Source of the DNA: Reyranella sp.
GTDB lineage: Bacteria > Pseudomonadota > Alphaproteobacteria > Reyranellales > Reyranellaceae
Length of the DNA: 64,000 nt
Assembly (NCBI GenBank): GCA_021732285.1
Contig: JAKFVH010000207.1
Coordinates: 25,447-89,446, forward strand
Reading direction: 5' to 3'
In this document: positions 50,583-60,225 of the stretch, in pieces
How positions within the stretch are numbered: the stretch's first letter is position 1
How the letters are laid out: each line of letters begins with the position of its first letter
Position numbers and translations under genes: made by a program
Notes under the pieces: generated by a model
Told to the model about the DNA's origin: nothing
The model's input: the letters and a program-made list of their open reading frames with translations, nothing else
Databases searched by the model: none

Positions 50583-51685
50583 GCCGCGAGCTCCGCTTGC
50601 TCGAGAGGTGGGGCGGGACGCGGCGCGAAGGAGCGGCCGTTCCATTGCACCGGCAGCTGCGGGATCAAAAGCTTGCCGATGTCGGGGTGCGTCATCTTCG
50701 CGAAGAAGCCGCGGGCGACGTACTGCTCGGTCTGGAGCAGTTCGGCCGGCGTGAAGATCGGGCCGAACGGCACGCCCTTGGATTGCGCCGTCTTCTGGAT
50801 TTCGGCGCGCGTCTTGTCGGCGAACCATGGCGCAATGATCGCGTAGAGCTCGGCGATGTTCTTGCGGCGGCCAGCGCGGGTGGCGAATTTCTCGTCGTTG
50901 AGCCGCGGATCGCCGATCAGTCCGCGCGTCGCGGGCCATTGCGTGATAGTGTAGACGACGGCGACATGGCCGTCGCGGCAGGGCATGACCTGGAACTCGG
51001 AAGCCTTGCCCTCGCGGCCGGGCGAGGTGCCGGTGGCGGCTGCCCCCGACGCTGCCTTCCAGTTCACCCACTGCATGACTTCGGCGAGCGACACGCGCAC
51101 ATGCGGCGCGCGCTGCCCTGCATCGTGTGCGGCGAGCGCGGCAGCGAGACCGGTGAAGGCGGTCAGCCCTGCGGCATAGGAGGCCTGATGGCCGCCGAGC
51201 GTCAGGGGCTTGCGCTCGGGCTCGCCGATCATGTGCATCAGGCCGCCCAGCGCCTGGATCGCAAGCTCGCTGACCGGCCGCGCTGCGGCATCCATTTCCG
51301 CCGGGAAGGCTGCGATCTCGATCGGCGTCGCCTTGGCCGCGCGCGCCAAGGAGGCGATCGAGGCCGGCTCCTCGAACAGGCAGGCATGGCTGCGGTCGAG
51401 CAATTGCACGAGATTTGCACGGCCCGAATCGGTCCCGAGATCGAGGACCAACGAGCGTTTGGACGTATTCAGGAACTGGAACAGCGCGCTGGCGCCGGAC
51501 GGCAGCAGCGGCGGGGCCAGGCGTACCGGATCGCCGCCGGGCGGCTCGATCTTGAGGACGTCGGCGCCGAGGTCGGCGGCGATCTTGCCGGCGAGCGACG
51601 TCGCCAGCCTGAGGCAAAGCGGCACAGCGGCGTCATTCACCTCGACGATGGTGAAACGCTGCAAGGGCAGGGAATCAGTGGTCAT
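50579..51685 (-). CDS. CaiB/BaiF family CoA-transferase (second member of a pair)
   Basis: LATSLAGKIAADLGADVLKIEPPGGDPVRLAPPLLP; ATGA overlap with 49476..50582. Confidence 0.9.
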   Translation of the reverse strand: MTTDSLPLQRFTIVEVNDAAVPLCLRLATSLAGKIAADLGADVLKIEPPGGDPVRLAPPLLPSGASALFQFLNTSKRSLVLDLGTDSGRANLVQLLDRSHACLFEEPASIASLARAAKATPIEIAAFPAEMDAAARPVSELAIQALGGLMHMIGEPERKPLTLGGHQASYAAGLTAFTGLAAALAAHDAGQRAPHVRVSLAEVMQWVNWKAASGAAATGTSPGREGKASEFQVMPCRDGHVAVVYTITQWPATRGLIGDPRLNDEKFATRAGRRKNIAELYAIIAPWFADKTRAEIQKTAQSKGVPFGPIFTPAELLQTEQYVARGFFAKMTHPDIGKLLIPQLPVQWNGRSFAPRPAPPLEQAELAA

Positions 51686-51760
51686 CGCGCGATGATCGGC
51701 GCAAGCCGTGGCTTCGGTCAACGGCACGCGCGTGCTACGGTCCGGATCACGGAGGGTTTG

Positions 51761-52975
51761 ATGGCACAGACGGGCAACCACAAGGGGCTGCAGTTCGGAA
51801 TTTTCCTCGCCCCGTTCCACCGGCTGGGCGAGAACCCCACGGTCGCCATGGCGCGCGACATGGAGCTGATCGAGTGGCTCGACGAGCTGGGCTACGACGA
51901 GGCCTGGATCGGCGAGCACCATTCCGCTGGGTGGGAGACCATCGCCTCGCCGGAAGTGTTCATCGGCGCCGCCATCGAGCGCACGCGCTACATCCGGCTG
52001 GGCTCGGGCGTGACCAGCCTGCCGTACCATCATCCGCTGATGGTGGCGAACCGCTTCGTGCAGCTCGACCACATGTCGCGGGGCCGCACCATGCTGGGCT
52101 GCGGCCCGGGCGCGCTGCCGTCCGACGCCTACATGATGGGCATCGATCCCTCGACCCAGCGCGACCGCATGGAGCAGGCGCTGTCGGCCATCATGCAGCT
52201 CCTGAAGTGCGAGGAGCCGGTCACCATGAAGACCGACTGGTTCGAGCTCAAGGAGGCGCGCCTGCACTTGGCGCCCTACTCCTATCCGCATTTCCCCATC
52301 GCCTGCGCCAGCACCATCACGCCCTCGGGGATGATCGCGGCCGGCAAGCATGGGCTGGGCGTGCTGTCGATCGGCGCCGGCCTGCCGGGCGGGCCCGAGG
52401 CGATGGCCAAGCAATGGGCGATCTACGAGGAGACGGCGGCCAAGCACGGCCACAAGGCCGACCGCTCGAAGTGGCGCATCGTGGTGAACGCCCACATCGC
52501 CGATGACGACGAGCAGGCGCTGCGCGAGGTCCATGCCGGCGAGCGCTGCGAGACCGTGACCTATTTCGAGGACACGCTCGGTCGGCCGCCCGGCCGCTCC
52601 GACGATCCGCTGCGCGAGGGCGTGGCCCAGGGCACGACCCTGGTCGGCACGCCCGACACGGTGGCCAAGGGCATCGAGCGCCTGCTCGGCTATTCCAACG
52701 GCGGCTTCGGCGGCATCCTGTTCCGTGCCCACGAATGGGCGAGCCGCGAGCAGACCCTGCGGTCCTACGAGCTGTTCGCGCGCTACGTCATGCCGCGCTT
52801 CCAGGGCTCGCTCGACACCATCGTCGGCTCGAACAGCTGGTCGCGCGAGAACCGCAAGGCGGTGTTCGGCCCGACGGTGGCGGCGGTGAAGAAGGCCTTC
52901 ACCGATGTCGGCCGTGAAGTTCCCGAGGAATTCCGTCAGCGCACCGTCGGAGCGCGGGATGTCAGCAGCGACTAA
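51761..52975 (+). CDS. LLM class flavin-dependent oxidoreductase
   Basis: GLQFGIFLAPFHRLGENPTVAMARDMELIEWLDELGYDEAWIGEHHSAGWE. Confidence 0.95.
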   Translation: MAQTGNHKGLQFGIFLAPFHRLGENPTVAMARDMELIEWLDELGYDEAWIGEHHSAGWETIASPEVFIGAAIERTRYIRLGSGVTSLPYHHPLMVANRFVQLDHMSRGRTMLGCGPGALPSDAYMMGIDPSTQRDRMEQALSAIMQLLKCEEPVTMKTDWFELKEARLHLAPYSYPHFPIACASTITPSGMIAAGKHGLGVLSIGAGLPGGPEAMAKQWAIYEETAAKHGHKADRSKWRIVVNAHIADDDEQALREVHAGERCETVTYFEDTLGRPPGRSDDPLREGVAQGTTLVGTPDTVAKGIERLLGYSNGGFGGILFRAHEWASREQTLRSYELFARYVMPRFQGSLDTIVGSNSWSRENRKAVFGPTVAAVKKAFTDVGREVPEEFRQRTVGARDVSSD

Positions 52976-53309
52976 GGCACGCGCCCTGCTGCTGGCCGTG
53001 GTCGCGTCCGGGCTCGCGGCCTGCACGACCACCAAAGGCACGCTCGACCGATCCCAGGTGGAAGCGGTCCGAGTTGACGGCCGCCTGTACGAGGTGCGTG
53101 TCGCGCCGGCTGAGGTCGAAGGCGAGTATCGGCTGTTGGTCGTGCGCGGCACGATCGTGGTCAACCCCGATCCCCAGCGCGAAAGCGAACGGCTCTGGAA
53201 CGTCGTTCAGCCTTTCATGGAGCGCACCTGCAAGGGCCCCGTCGTCGTGCTGGAGAACAATCTGGCCGACAAGGTCAACCTCTACATTCGTTTCCGGTGT
53301 GGCGCCTAG
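52959..53309 (+). CDS. small putative lipoprotein
   Basis: Lipobox-like LLLAVVASGLAACTTT. Confidence 0.7.
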   Translation: MSAATKARALLLAVVASGLAACTTTKGTLDRSQVEAVRVDGRLYEVRVAPAEVEGEYRLLVVRGTIVVNPDPQRESERLWNVVQPFMERTCKGPVVVLENNLADKVNLYIRFRCGA

Positions 53310-53877
53310 AGACCCGTGGCTGGCGCGCTGGCTGCCGTTGATCGGCGAGCGTGCGGCCGGCCTTCCGGTTTTCGAGCTGGGATGCGGCGGCGGTCGTGAC
53401 AGCGAGGTGCTGGCGGCGGCGGGCCATCAGGTCGTCGGTATCGATCTTTCCAGCAAGGCCATTGGCAATGCCCGTGGCCGCGTGCCGTCGGCGACATTCC
53501 ACTGCCAGGATATCCGCGCGCCGTTTCCCGTCGAGTGCGCGGGCGTCGTCCTCGCGAGCCCGTCGCTACACTATTTTGCCTGGCCGGAGACCGAGGCGCT
53601 TGTCGAGCGCATCTGGCAGGTGCTCCTGCCCGCGGGCGTGCTGTTGTGCCGGCTCAACTCGACCAACGACCATCATCACGGCGCGTCAGGCCATCCGCGC
53701 ATCGACGACGACTATTACATGGTCGACGGCGAGCCCAAGCGCTTCTTCGATCGCGCGGCGACCGAACGGCTGTTCGCGCGCGGCTGGCGCACGCTCAGTC
53801 TCGAGGAAAGGGTGATCGATCGATACGATCACCCCAAGTGGGTTTGGGAGACGATTCTCCAGAAGAACGCCGACTAG
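53299..53877 (+). CDS. class I SAM-dependent methyltransferase
   Basis: VFELGCGGGRDSEVLAAAGHQVVGIDLS; GTG start. Confidence 0.88.
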   Translation: MAPRDPWLARWLPLIGERAAGLPVFELGCGGGRDSEVLAAAGHQVVGIDLSSKAIGNARGRVPSATFHCQDIRAPFPVECAGVVLASPSLHYFAWPETEALVERIWQVLLPAGVLLCRLNSTNDHHHGASGHPRIDDDYYMVDGEPKRFFDRAATERLFARGWRTLSLEERVIDRYDHPKWVWETILQKNAD

Positions 53878-54647
53878 AATTCCTTCTTCGTGCCCGGCTC
53901 GGCGTCGATCACCTGGATCGACGTCTGGCCCATCGCCGCCTTGAACTCGGCCGGCGTGCCCTTGAGGAAGGGGTTGCTGGCGTAGTGCATGGGCATCGCC
54001 ATCTTGGGCTTGACCAGCTCCTTCATGGCGTAGGCGGCGTCCTTGGGATCGAGCACGTAGTGGCCGCCGATCGGCACCAGCACGAGGTCGGGCTTGTAGT
54101 AGTCGCCGATGAACTTCATGTCGCCGAACAGGCCGGTGTCGCCCATGTGGTAGATCTTGAAGCCATTCTCGAGCTCGATGATCCAGCCGGCCGGCTCGCC
54201 CGCGGCATAGCTCGTGTCCTTGCCGGTCGCCGGATCCTTCAGGATCATCTCCGAGGAATGCTCGGCGCGGACCATGGTGATCTTGACACCGGGGAAGGGC
54301 TCGATCGTGCCGCCCTTGCTCATGCGCGGCACCAGCTTGGCCGGCATCAGGCCCAAGGTCAGGAGAGTCTGGTTGAGACCGGCCGGCGCCCACATCGGCA
54401 CGTCGTTGGTCTTGGCAATCTCCATGGCGTCGCCCAGGTGATCGCCGTGGCCGTGCGTCACCAGGATCAGGTCGACCTTGCCGATCTTGGAGAGATCCTT
54501 CAGCTCGGGCGGGATCTTGGTGGCACCCATGATCCAGGGATCGATCATGATCACCTTGCCGCCCGGCGTGGTGAGCTTGAAGGCGGCCTGGCTGTAAGAC
54601 GACCCAGCATGTGCACCCCCAGTTGTTGATTGCGCCAAGCCTAACAC
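53874..54647 (-). CDS. MBL-fold metal-dependent hydrolase (UPF0173-like)
   Basis: VTHGHGDHLGDAMEIA...GDTGLFGDMKFIGDYYKPDLVLVPIGGHY. Confidence 0.9.
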   Translation of the reverse strand: MLGLAQSTTGGAHAGSSYSQAAFKLTTPGGKVIMIDPWIMGATKIPPELKDLSKIGKVDLILVTHGHGDHLGDAMEIAKTNDVPMWAPAGLNQTLLTLGLMPAKLVPRMSKGGTIEPFPGVKITMVRAEHSSEMILKDPATGKDTSYAAGEPAGWIIELENGFKIYHMGDTGLFGDMKFIGDYYKPDLVLVPIGGHYVLDPKDAAYAMKELVKPKMAMPMHYASNPFLKGTPAEFKAAMGQTSIQVIDAEPGTKKEF

Positions 54648-54734
54648 GGTTTTTCAGGGCGGAAGTTGTCGCTTTTCCGTGAAGGATTAATCGCCCACGA
54701 TGCACTGCAACATAGAAGGGGAGTTGGCCCGCCG

Positions 54735-55907
54735 ATGAGCATCAAGGGCAAAGCTTACATTGCCGGCATCTACGAGCATCCGACGCGGCTGGCGACGGAC
54801 ATCTCGCTGGCGCAAATCCACGCCCAGGTGGCCAAGGGCGCGCTGGACGACGCCGGCCTCAGCAAGGACGACGTCGACGGCTATTTCTGCGCCGGCGATG
54901 CGCCCGGCCTGGGGCCGATGTCCATGGTCGAGTACATGGGGCTGAAACCCCGTCACGTCGATTCGACCGACACCGGCGGCTCGTCCTATCTGCTGCACGT
55001 CGCCCACGCCGCCGAGGCGATCGCGATGGGCAAGTGCAAGGTGGCGCTGATCACCTTGGCCGGCCGGCCGCGCGCCGAGGGCATGGCAACCGGCACCGTG
55101 CCGCGCTCCCGCGGCGGCACGCCGACGCCCGACGAGCCTTTCGAGTTCCCCTACGGGCCGACCGTGGTGAACATGTACGCCATGTGCGCCATGCGCCACA
55201 TGCACGAGTTCGGCACGACCGCCGAGCAGCTCGCCTGGATCAAGGTCGCGGCCTCGCACCACGCGCAATACAACGAGCACGCATTGCTGCGCGACGTGGT
55301 CACGGTCGAGCAAGTTATAAACTCGCCGATGATCTCCGATCCGCTGCACCGCCTGGACTGCTGTGTGATCACCGACGGCGGCGGCGCCATGGTCGTGGTG
55401 GCGCCCGAGATCGCGGCCAAGCTCAAGCGGCCCAAGGTCAAGCTGATCGGCGCCGGGGAGTTCGTGAAGACGCAGATGGGCGGCAAGGTCGACCTGACCT
55501 ACTCGGGCGCGCGCTTCAGCGGCGCGACTGCCTTCGCCGAGGCAGGCGTGAAGCCATCCGACATGAAGTACGTGTCGATCTACGACAGCTTCACCATCAC
55601 CGTGCTGATGCAGCTAGAAGACCTGGGTTTTGCCGAGAAGGGCAAGGGCGGCAAGCTGGTGGCCGACGGCAACCTGATCTCGGGCACCGGCAAGCTGCCG
55701 TTCAACACCGACGGCGGCGGTCTGTGCAGCAACCATCCGGCCAATCGCGGCGGTCTCACAAAGGTCCTCGAAGCGGTGCGTCAGCTGCGCGGCGAGGCGC
55801 ATCCCAAGGTGCAGGTGAAGAACTGCGATCTTGCGCTGGCGCACGGCACGGGCGGCTCATTGGGCCTGCGCCACGGCAGCGGCACCGTCATTCTGGAGAG
55901 GGAGTAG
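54735..55907 (+). CDS. thiolase-family protein
   Basis: Thiolase-like fold with DAGLSKDDVDGYFCAGDAPG and DTGGSSYLLHVAHAAEAI; paired with DUF35 gene. Confidence 0.9.
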   Translation: MSIKGKAYIAGIYEHPTRLATDISLAQIHAQVAKGALDDAGLSKDDVDGYFCAGDAPGLGPMSMVEYMGLKPRHVDSTDTGGSSYLLHVAHAAEAIAMGKCKVALITLAGRPRAEGMATGTVPRSRGGTPTPDEPFEFPYGPTVVNMYAMCAMRHMHEFGTTAEQLAWIKVAASHHAQYNEHALLRDVVTVEQVINSPMISDPLHRLDCCVITDGGGAMVVVAPEIAAKLKRPKVKLIGAGEFVKTQMGGKVDLTYSGARFSGATAFAEAGVKPSDMKYVSIYDSFTITVLMQLEDLGFAEKGKGGKLVADGNLISGTGKLPFNTDGGGLCSNHPANRGGLTKVLEAVRQLRGEAHPKVQVKNCDLALAHGTGGSLGLRHGSGTVILERE

Positions 55908-55910
55908 ACC

Positions 55911-56306
55911 ATGGCCGACACCAAAGAGCGCAAGTTGCCGGCGCCGTCCGTGAGCGCCGAGACCCAGGCCTATTGGGACGCCGCCGCCAAGGGCAAGCTT
56001 CTGGTGCGCAAGTGCACGAGTTGCGGCGAGCTGCACCACTATCCGCGCACGATCTGTCCCTTCTGCTTCAGCGACAAGACGGAATGGATCGAGGCTTCGG
56101 GGAAGGGCACGATCTACTCCTACAGCGTGATGCGCCGCGCGCCGGTACCGTACGCCATGGCCTATGTGACGCTGGCGGAGGGCCCGCGCATGGTGACCAA
56201 CATCGTCGACTGCGACTTCAACAAGTTGAAATGCGAGCAGCCGGTGAAGGTGGTGTTCAAGCCGACCGACGGCGGCCCGCCGCTGCCGATGTTCACGCCG
56301 GCTTAG
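55911..56306 (+). CDS. Zn-ribbon/OB-fold (DUF35) protein
   Basis: LLVRKCTSCGELHHYPRTICPFCFSDKTEWIEASGKGTIYSYSVM. Confidence 0.93.
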   Translation: MADTKERKLPAPSVSAETQAYWDAAAKGKLLVRKCTSCGELHHYPRTICPFCFSDKTEWIEASGKGTIYSYSVMRRAPVPYAMAYVTLAEGPRMVTNIVDCDFNKLKCEQPVKVVFKPTDGGPPLPMFTPA

Positions 56307-56314
56307 ACTCTTTT

Positions 56315-56368
56315 GGACCGCGCGCATCCTGCGCTCAAGATCATGAGCGCGCAGGATGCGCGCGGTCC
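56315..56368. repeat. palindromic repeat family b (imperfect copy)
   Basis: GGACCGCGCGCATCCTGCGCTCAaga TCATGAGCGCGCAGGATGCGCGCGGTCC; 2-bp deletion in left arm relative to 10426..10493. Confidence 0.85.
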
Positions 56369-56374
56369 GGAAGA

Positions 56375-58705
56375 CTAAGAGTTCAACGCCTCCCACACTC
56401 GTTCCGGTGTGGCCGGCATGTTAATATGCTTGCCGCCCAGCGCATCGGAGATTGCGTTCATCACCGACGGCAGCGAGCCCGCGCAGCCTGCCTCGCCGCA
56501 GCCCTTGGCACCCAGCACGTTGGTCTTGGCCGGCACCGAGTGGTAGTCGATGCGGAAGGACGGCGTGTCCGCGGCGCGCGGCAGGGCGTAGTCGGTGAAG
56601 CTGCCGGTCAGGAACTGGCCGTCCTCGCTGTAGACCGTGCGCTCGAACAGCGCCTGGCCGATACCCTGCACCACGCCGCCATGGCTCTGGCCCTCGACCA
56701 GCAGCGGATTGATGACCGTGCCGAAGTCGTTGACCATGGTGTACTTCACCACGTCGACCCAGCCGGTATCGGGATCGATCTCGACCTCGGCGACGTGCGC
56801 GCCGTTGGGGAAGGCCGAAGGTGCCGCCTCGTGGACGTGGCTGACGTCGAGCGTGTCGGGGACGCCCTCGGGCACTTTCATCCCCGTGCGCAGGCGCTCG
56901 GCCAGCTCCATGATGCCGATGCCGCGGTCGGTGCCGACGATGGTGAAGCGGCCGAGCTGGAACTCTATGTCGGTCGCCGAGGCTTCGAGCGCCGCACCGG
57001 CAATCTGCTTGCCCTTGTCGATGACCTTGTCGGAGGCTTCGACGATGGCGGCGCCGCTCGCCATGATCGACTTCGAGCCGCCGGTGCCGCCGCCCGCGAT
57101 CAAGAGATCGCTGTCGCCCTGGATCAGCTTGATCTTATGGAAGGGGATGCCGAGCTTCTCGGTCAGCACCTGGGCGAAGGCCGACCAGTGGCCCTGGCCG
57201 TAGTCGAGCGTGCCGGTGATGATGGTGACGTCGCCGTTGGGTTCGAAGCGGATGCCGCCCATCTCCTTCATCGGCGGCGCCGTGACTTCCAGATAGTCGC
57301 CGATGCCGAGCCCGCGCAGCTTGCCGCGCGCCTTGCTCTCGGCCTTGCGTGCCTCGAAGCCCGCGACGTCGGCGAACTTCAGCGCCTTGTCCAGAAGCGT
57401 GGTGAACTCGCCGCTGTCGTAGGTCGTACCCGACGCCGTCTTGAAGGGCATCTCCTCGGGTTTGATGTGGTTGCGCTTGCGCATCTCGACCTGGTCGATG
57501 CCCATCTCGCGCGCCGCGGTGTCGATCAGCCGTTCCATGAAGTAGTTGGCCTCGGGCCGCCCGGCGCCGCGGTAGGCGCCGACCGGCGAGGTGTGGGTGA
57601 AGGCCACCTTGGTCGCGACCTCGATCAGCGGCGTGCGGTAGATGGCGGCGAGGTTGCGCGTGACGCCCATCGAACCCATCAGCGGGCCGACATTGGCGAG
57701 ATAGCCGCCGACATTGGCGAAGCCGATCAGGCGCACGGCCAGGAACTTGCCGTCCTTGTCGAGCGCCAGCTCGGCATCGAAATCGTGGTCGCGGCCGTGC
57801 TGGTCACTGAGGAAGGCGCCCGAACGGTCGTCGGTCCACTTGACCGGACGGCCGAGGATCTTCGAGGCGTGGAAGAGCCCTGCGTATTCTGGATAGGGCG
57901 AGCCCTTCATGCCGAACGAGCCGCCGACATTGCCGGTCAGGATACGCATCTGGTTGGGCTTGATCTTGAGCAGATCCGCCATCTGATGTTTCAGGCCAAA
58001 GGCGCCCTGGTTGCCGGCGCGCAAGGTGTAGCGGTCGGTCTTGGCGTCATAGTCGGCGAGCGCCGAGCGCGGCTCCATGGCGCAGACGACGATGCGATTG
58101 CTGACCAGCCTCAGTCGCGTGACGTGCGCGGCCTTGGCGAAGGCCTCGGCTACCTTGGCGCTGTCACCGTAGAGATAGTCGACGCAGATGTTGCCGGGCG
58201 CGTCGTCGAATACCAATGGCGCGCCAGGCTTGGTGGCCACGCGAGCATCGGTGACGGCGGGCAGCGAATCGATGTCTACGACCACCGCCTCAGCCGCGTC
58301 CTTGGCTTGCGCCAGCGTCTCGGCGACGACGAAGGCCACCGGATCGCCAACGAACCGCACCTTGTCGATGGCGAGCGAGGGACGCGTCGGCATCTTCATC
58401 GGCGTGCCGTCGCGGTTGGGCACCGGGATCAGCGTCTTGAGGGGGCCGTAGGCCGCAAGATCGGCGCCGGTCCACGCGCCCAGCACACCCGGCATGGTCT
58501 TGGCCTCGGCCGTGTCGATGCCCTTGATGACGCCGTGTGCCACCTGGCTGCGCACCATCACGCACCAAGCCTGGTTGGGCAGGTTCATGTCGTCGGTGTA
58601 GCGGCCTTCGCCGCGCAGCAGGGTGGGGTCCTCCTGCCGCGGCACGGGCTGGCCGATGCCGAATTTCATCAAATTGAGATCGTTCGCAGCCATCGGCGCG
58701 TTCAT
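56375..58705 (-). CDS. xanthine dehydrogenase-family molybdopterin-binding subunit (form II CoxL-like)
   Basis: RQEDPTLLRGEGRYTDD...GAYRGAGRPEANYFMERLID...GGTGGSKS. Confidence 0.94.
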   Translation of the reverse strand: MNAPMAANDLNLMKFGIGQPVPRQEDPTLLRGEGRYTDDMNLPNQAWCVMVRSQVAHGVIKGIDTAEAKTMPGVLGAWTGADLAAYGPLKTLIPVPNRDGTPMKMPTRPSLAIDKVRFVGDPVAFVVAETLAQAKDAAEAVVVDIDSLPAVTDARVATKPGAPLVFDDAPGNICVDYLYGDSAKVAEAFAKAAHVTRLRLVSNRIVVCAMEPRSALADYDAKTDRYTLRAGNQGAFGLKHQMADLLKIKPNQMRILTGNVGGSFGMKGSPYPEYAGLFHASKILGRPVKWTDDRSGAFLSDQHGRDHDFDAELALDKDGKFLAVRLIGFANVGGYLANVGPLMGSMGVTRNLAAIYRTPLIEVATKVAFTHTSPVGAYRGAGRPEANYFMERLIDTAAREMGIDQVEMRKRNHIKPEEMPFKTASGTTYDSGEFTTLLDKALKFADVAGFEARKAESKARGKLRGLGIGDYLEVTAPPMKEMGGIRFEPNGDVTIITGTLDYGQGHWSAFAQVLTEKLGIPFHKIKLIQGDSDLLIAGGGTGGSKSIMASGAAIVEASDKVIDKGKQIAGAALEASATDIEFQLGRFTIVGTDRGIGIMELAERLRTGMKVPEGVPDTLDVSHVHEAAPSAFPNGAHVAEVEIDPDTGWVDVVKYTMVNDFGTVINPLLVEGQSHGGVVQGIGQALFERTVYSEDGQFLTGSFTDYALPRAADTPSFRIDYHSVPAKTNVLGAKGCGEAGCAGSLPSVMNAISDALGGKHINMPATPERVWEALNS

Positions 58706-58880
58706 GGGCGGTCCGTCGGGAAGGGGTTGGGAGGTAAGGGCACCATCATATCGTATCGATCGGGCTCTGCCGCCAGCCCGCAATGCAGGTCTCGTATCGC
58801 GGTTTGCCCGGTCTATCGGCACTGGCACCCCGCAGGGACCGTGCCAACAATGTCCCCACTTTCGTTACGGAGGTGTTTCG

Positions 58881-60116
58881 GTGTCCGCCATCGCCTGGGA
58901 ACTGCCCGAGGACGTGCGCGCCGTGCGCGACGGCCTGCTCGACTTCGCGCGCAAGGAAATCCTGCCGCGCCATCAGGCGCATCGTGACCTGTTCGAGGAT
59001 CCGCGGCGGCTTTATCGCGAAGACGGGCGGTTTTCAGATGCCCTGAAGGCTTTGATCGACGATGTACGGCGCGTCTCCGCCAAGGCTGGTTACTACAACA
59101 TGTGCGTGCCTGAATCGCTGGGTGGCGGCGGCCTTGGGCATCTTGCCTATTATGTCGGCTGGGAGGCGCTGTTCCGGCTGTGCGGGCCGCAGAACTGGCT
59201 GATGCTCTATGTCATCAGCCACTGGGCCTTTGGGCCGAGCCGGCTTCTCGAAAAGGTAACGGACGAGGCGCGCGAGCGCATGCTGGCGCCGATGATGGCG
59301 GGCGAGGCGTCGATGTGCTTCGGCCTGTCCGAACCGGGTGCCGGCTCCGATGCGGCGGCACTGGCGACGCGGGCCCGGCCCGACGGCAACGGCTGGCGCC
59401 TCACGGGCCGCAAGATCTGGACGTCCAATGCGCCGGTCGCGGACTACTGCATCGTCTTCGCGATCACCGATCCCGAGCGAGCGGCGCAGCGCAAGGGCGG
59501 CATCAGCGCCTTCCTGGTGCCCACCAGCTCGCCGGGCTTCGACGTCCAGCGCGTGATCAAGCTTTTTGGCCATATCGGCGGCGATGAGGCCGAGCTGCGC
59601 CTGGAAGACGTGCGCGTCGAGCCGTGGCAGGTCGTGGGCGAGCTGCACCAGGGTTTCGCCGCCGCGCTCTACGGCGTATCGCTCGGCCGCATCTACAACT
59701 CGGCGCGTGCCGTGGGCTACGGCCGCTGGGCGCTCGAGCTCGCGCTGGAATACGCCAAGACCCGGAAGGCCTTCGACCGGCCGATCGCCGACTACCAGGG
59801 TGTGACCTTCCCGCTGGCCGAGAGCGCCACGGAATTGCACGGCGCGCATCTCATGGGACTGAACGCCGCCCTGCTGCTCGACCAGGGCGCGCCCGCCATC
59901 AAGGAGCTGTCGATGGCCAAGGCCTATTCGGTGCAGGTCGGTTACCGCGCCGTCGACCGCGCCATGCAGACCCATGGCGCCATGGGCTTCACCAACGAGG
60001 TCGGCCTGCACCACGCCTGGCACTCGCTGCGCATCGTCAATGTCGCCGACGGCACCAACGAGATCCTGAACCGCGGCATCGTGCAGCGCCTGCTCAAGGG
60101 CGATGTCGAGCTCTAG
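58881..60116 (+). CDS. acyl-CoA dehydrogenase
   Basis: MCFGLSEPGAGSDAAALATRARPDGNGWRLTGRKIWTSNA; GTG start. Confidence 0.94.
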   Translation: MSAIAWELPEDVRAVRDGLLDFARKEILPRHQAHRDLFEDPRRLYREDGRFSDALKALIDDVRRVSAKAGYYNMCVPESLGGGGLGHLAYYVGWEALFRLCGPQNWLMLYVISHWAFGPSRLLEKVTDEARERMLAPMMAGEASMCFGLSEPGAGSDAAALATRARPDGNGWRLTGRKIWTSNAPVADYCIVFAITDPERAAQRKGGISAFLVPTSSPGFDVQRVIKLFGHIGGDEAELRLEDVRVEPWQVVGELHQGFAAALYGVSLGRIYNSARAVGYGRWALELALEYAKTRKAFDRPIADYQGVTFPLAESATELHGAHLMGLNAALLLDQGAPAIKELSMAKAYSVQVGYRAVDRAMQTHGAMGFTNEVGLHHAWHSLRIVNVADGTNEILNRGIVQRLLKGDVEL

Positions 60117-60225
60117 CGCGTTCATACGCGCTGGCGCCGGCGGTCCAGAAGACCATGAGCTGACCTGGAGGTCCGCGCTCCGGCAAGAGTCAACACGGCC
60201 TCGCCTGTTGTGCTAGTCATAGGCC

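Noticed and set aside
50579-53164. 861-aa minus-strand ORF
   Set aside because: Only the C-terminal ~369 aa are the CaiB/BaiF protein; the rest is antisense to the LLM oxidoreductase gene.
55034-58987. 1317-aa plus-strand ORF
   Set aside because: It is a shifted frame over the thiolase/DUF35 genes and antisense to the CoxL-like gene; composition (Arg/Ala/His-rich, no domain) is typical of spurious high-GC ORFs.
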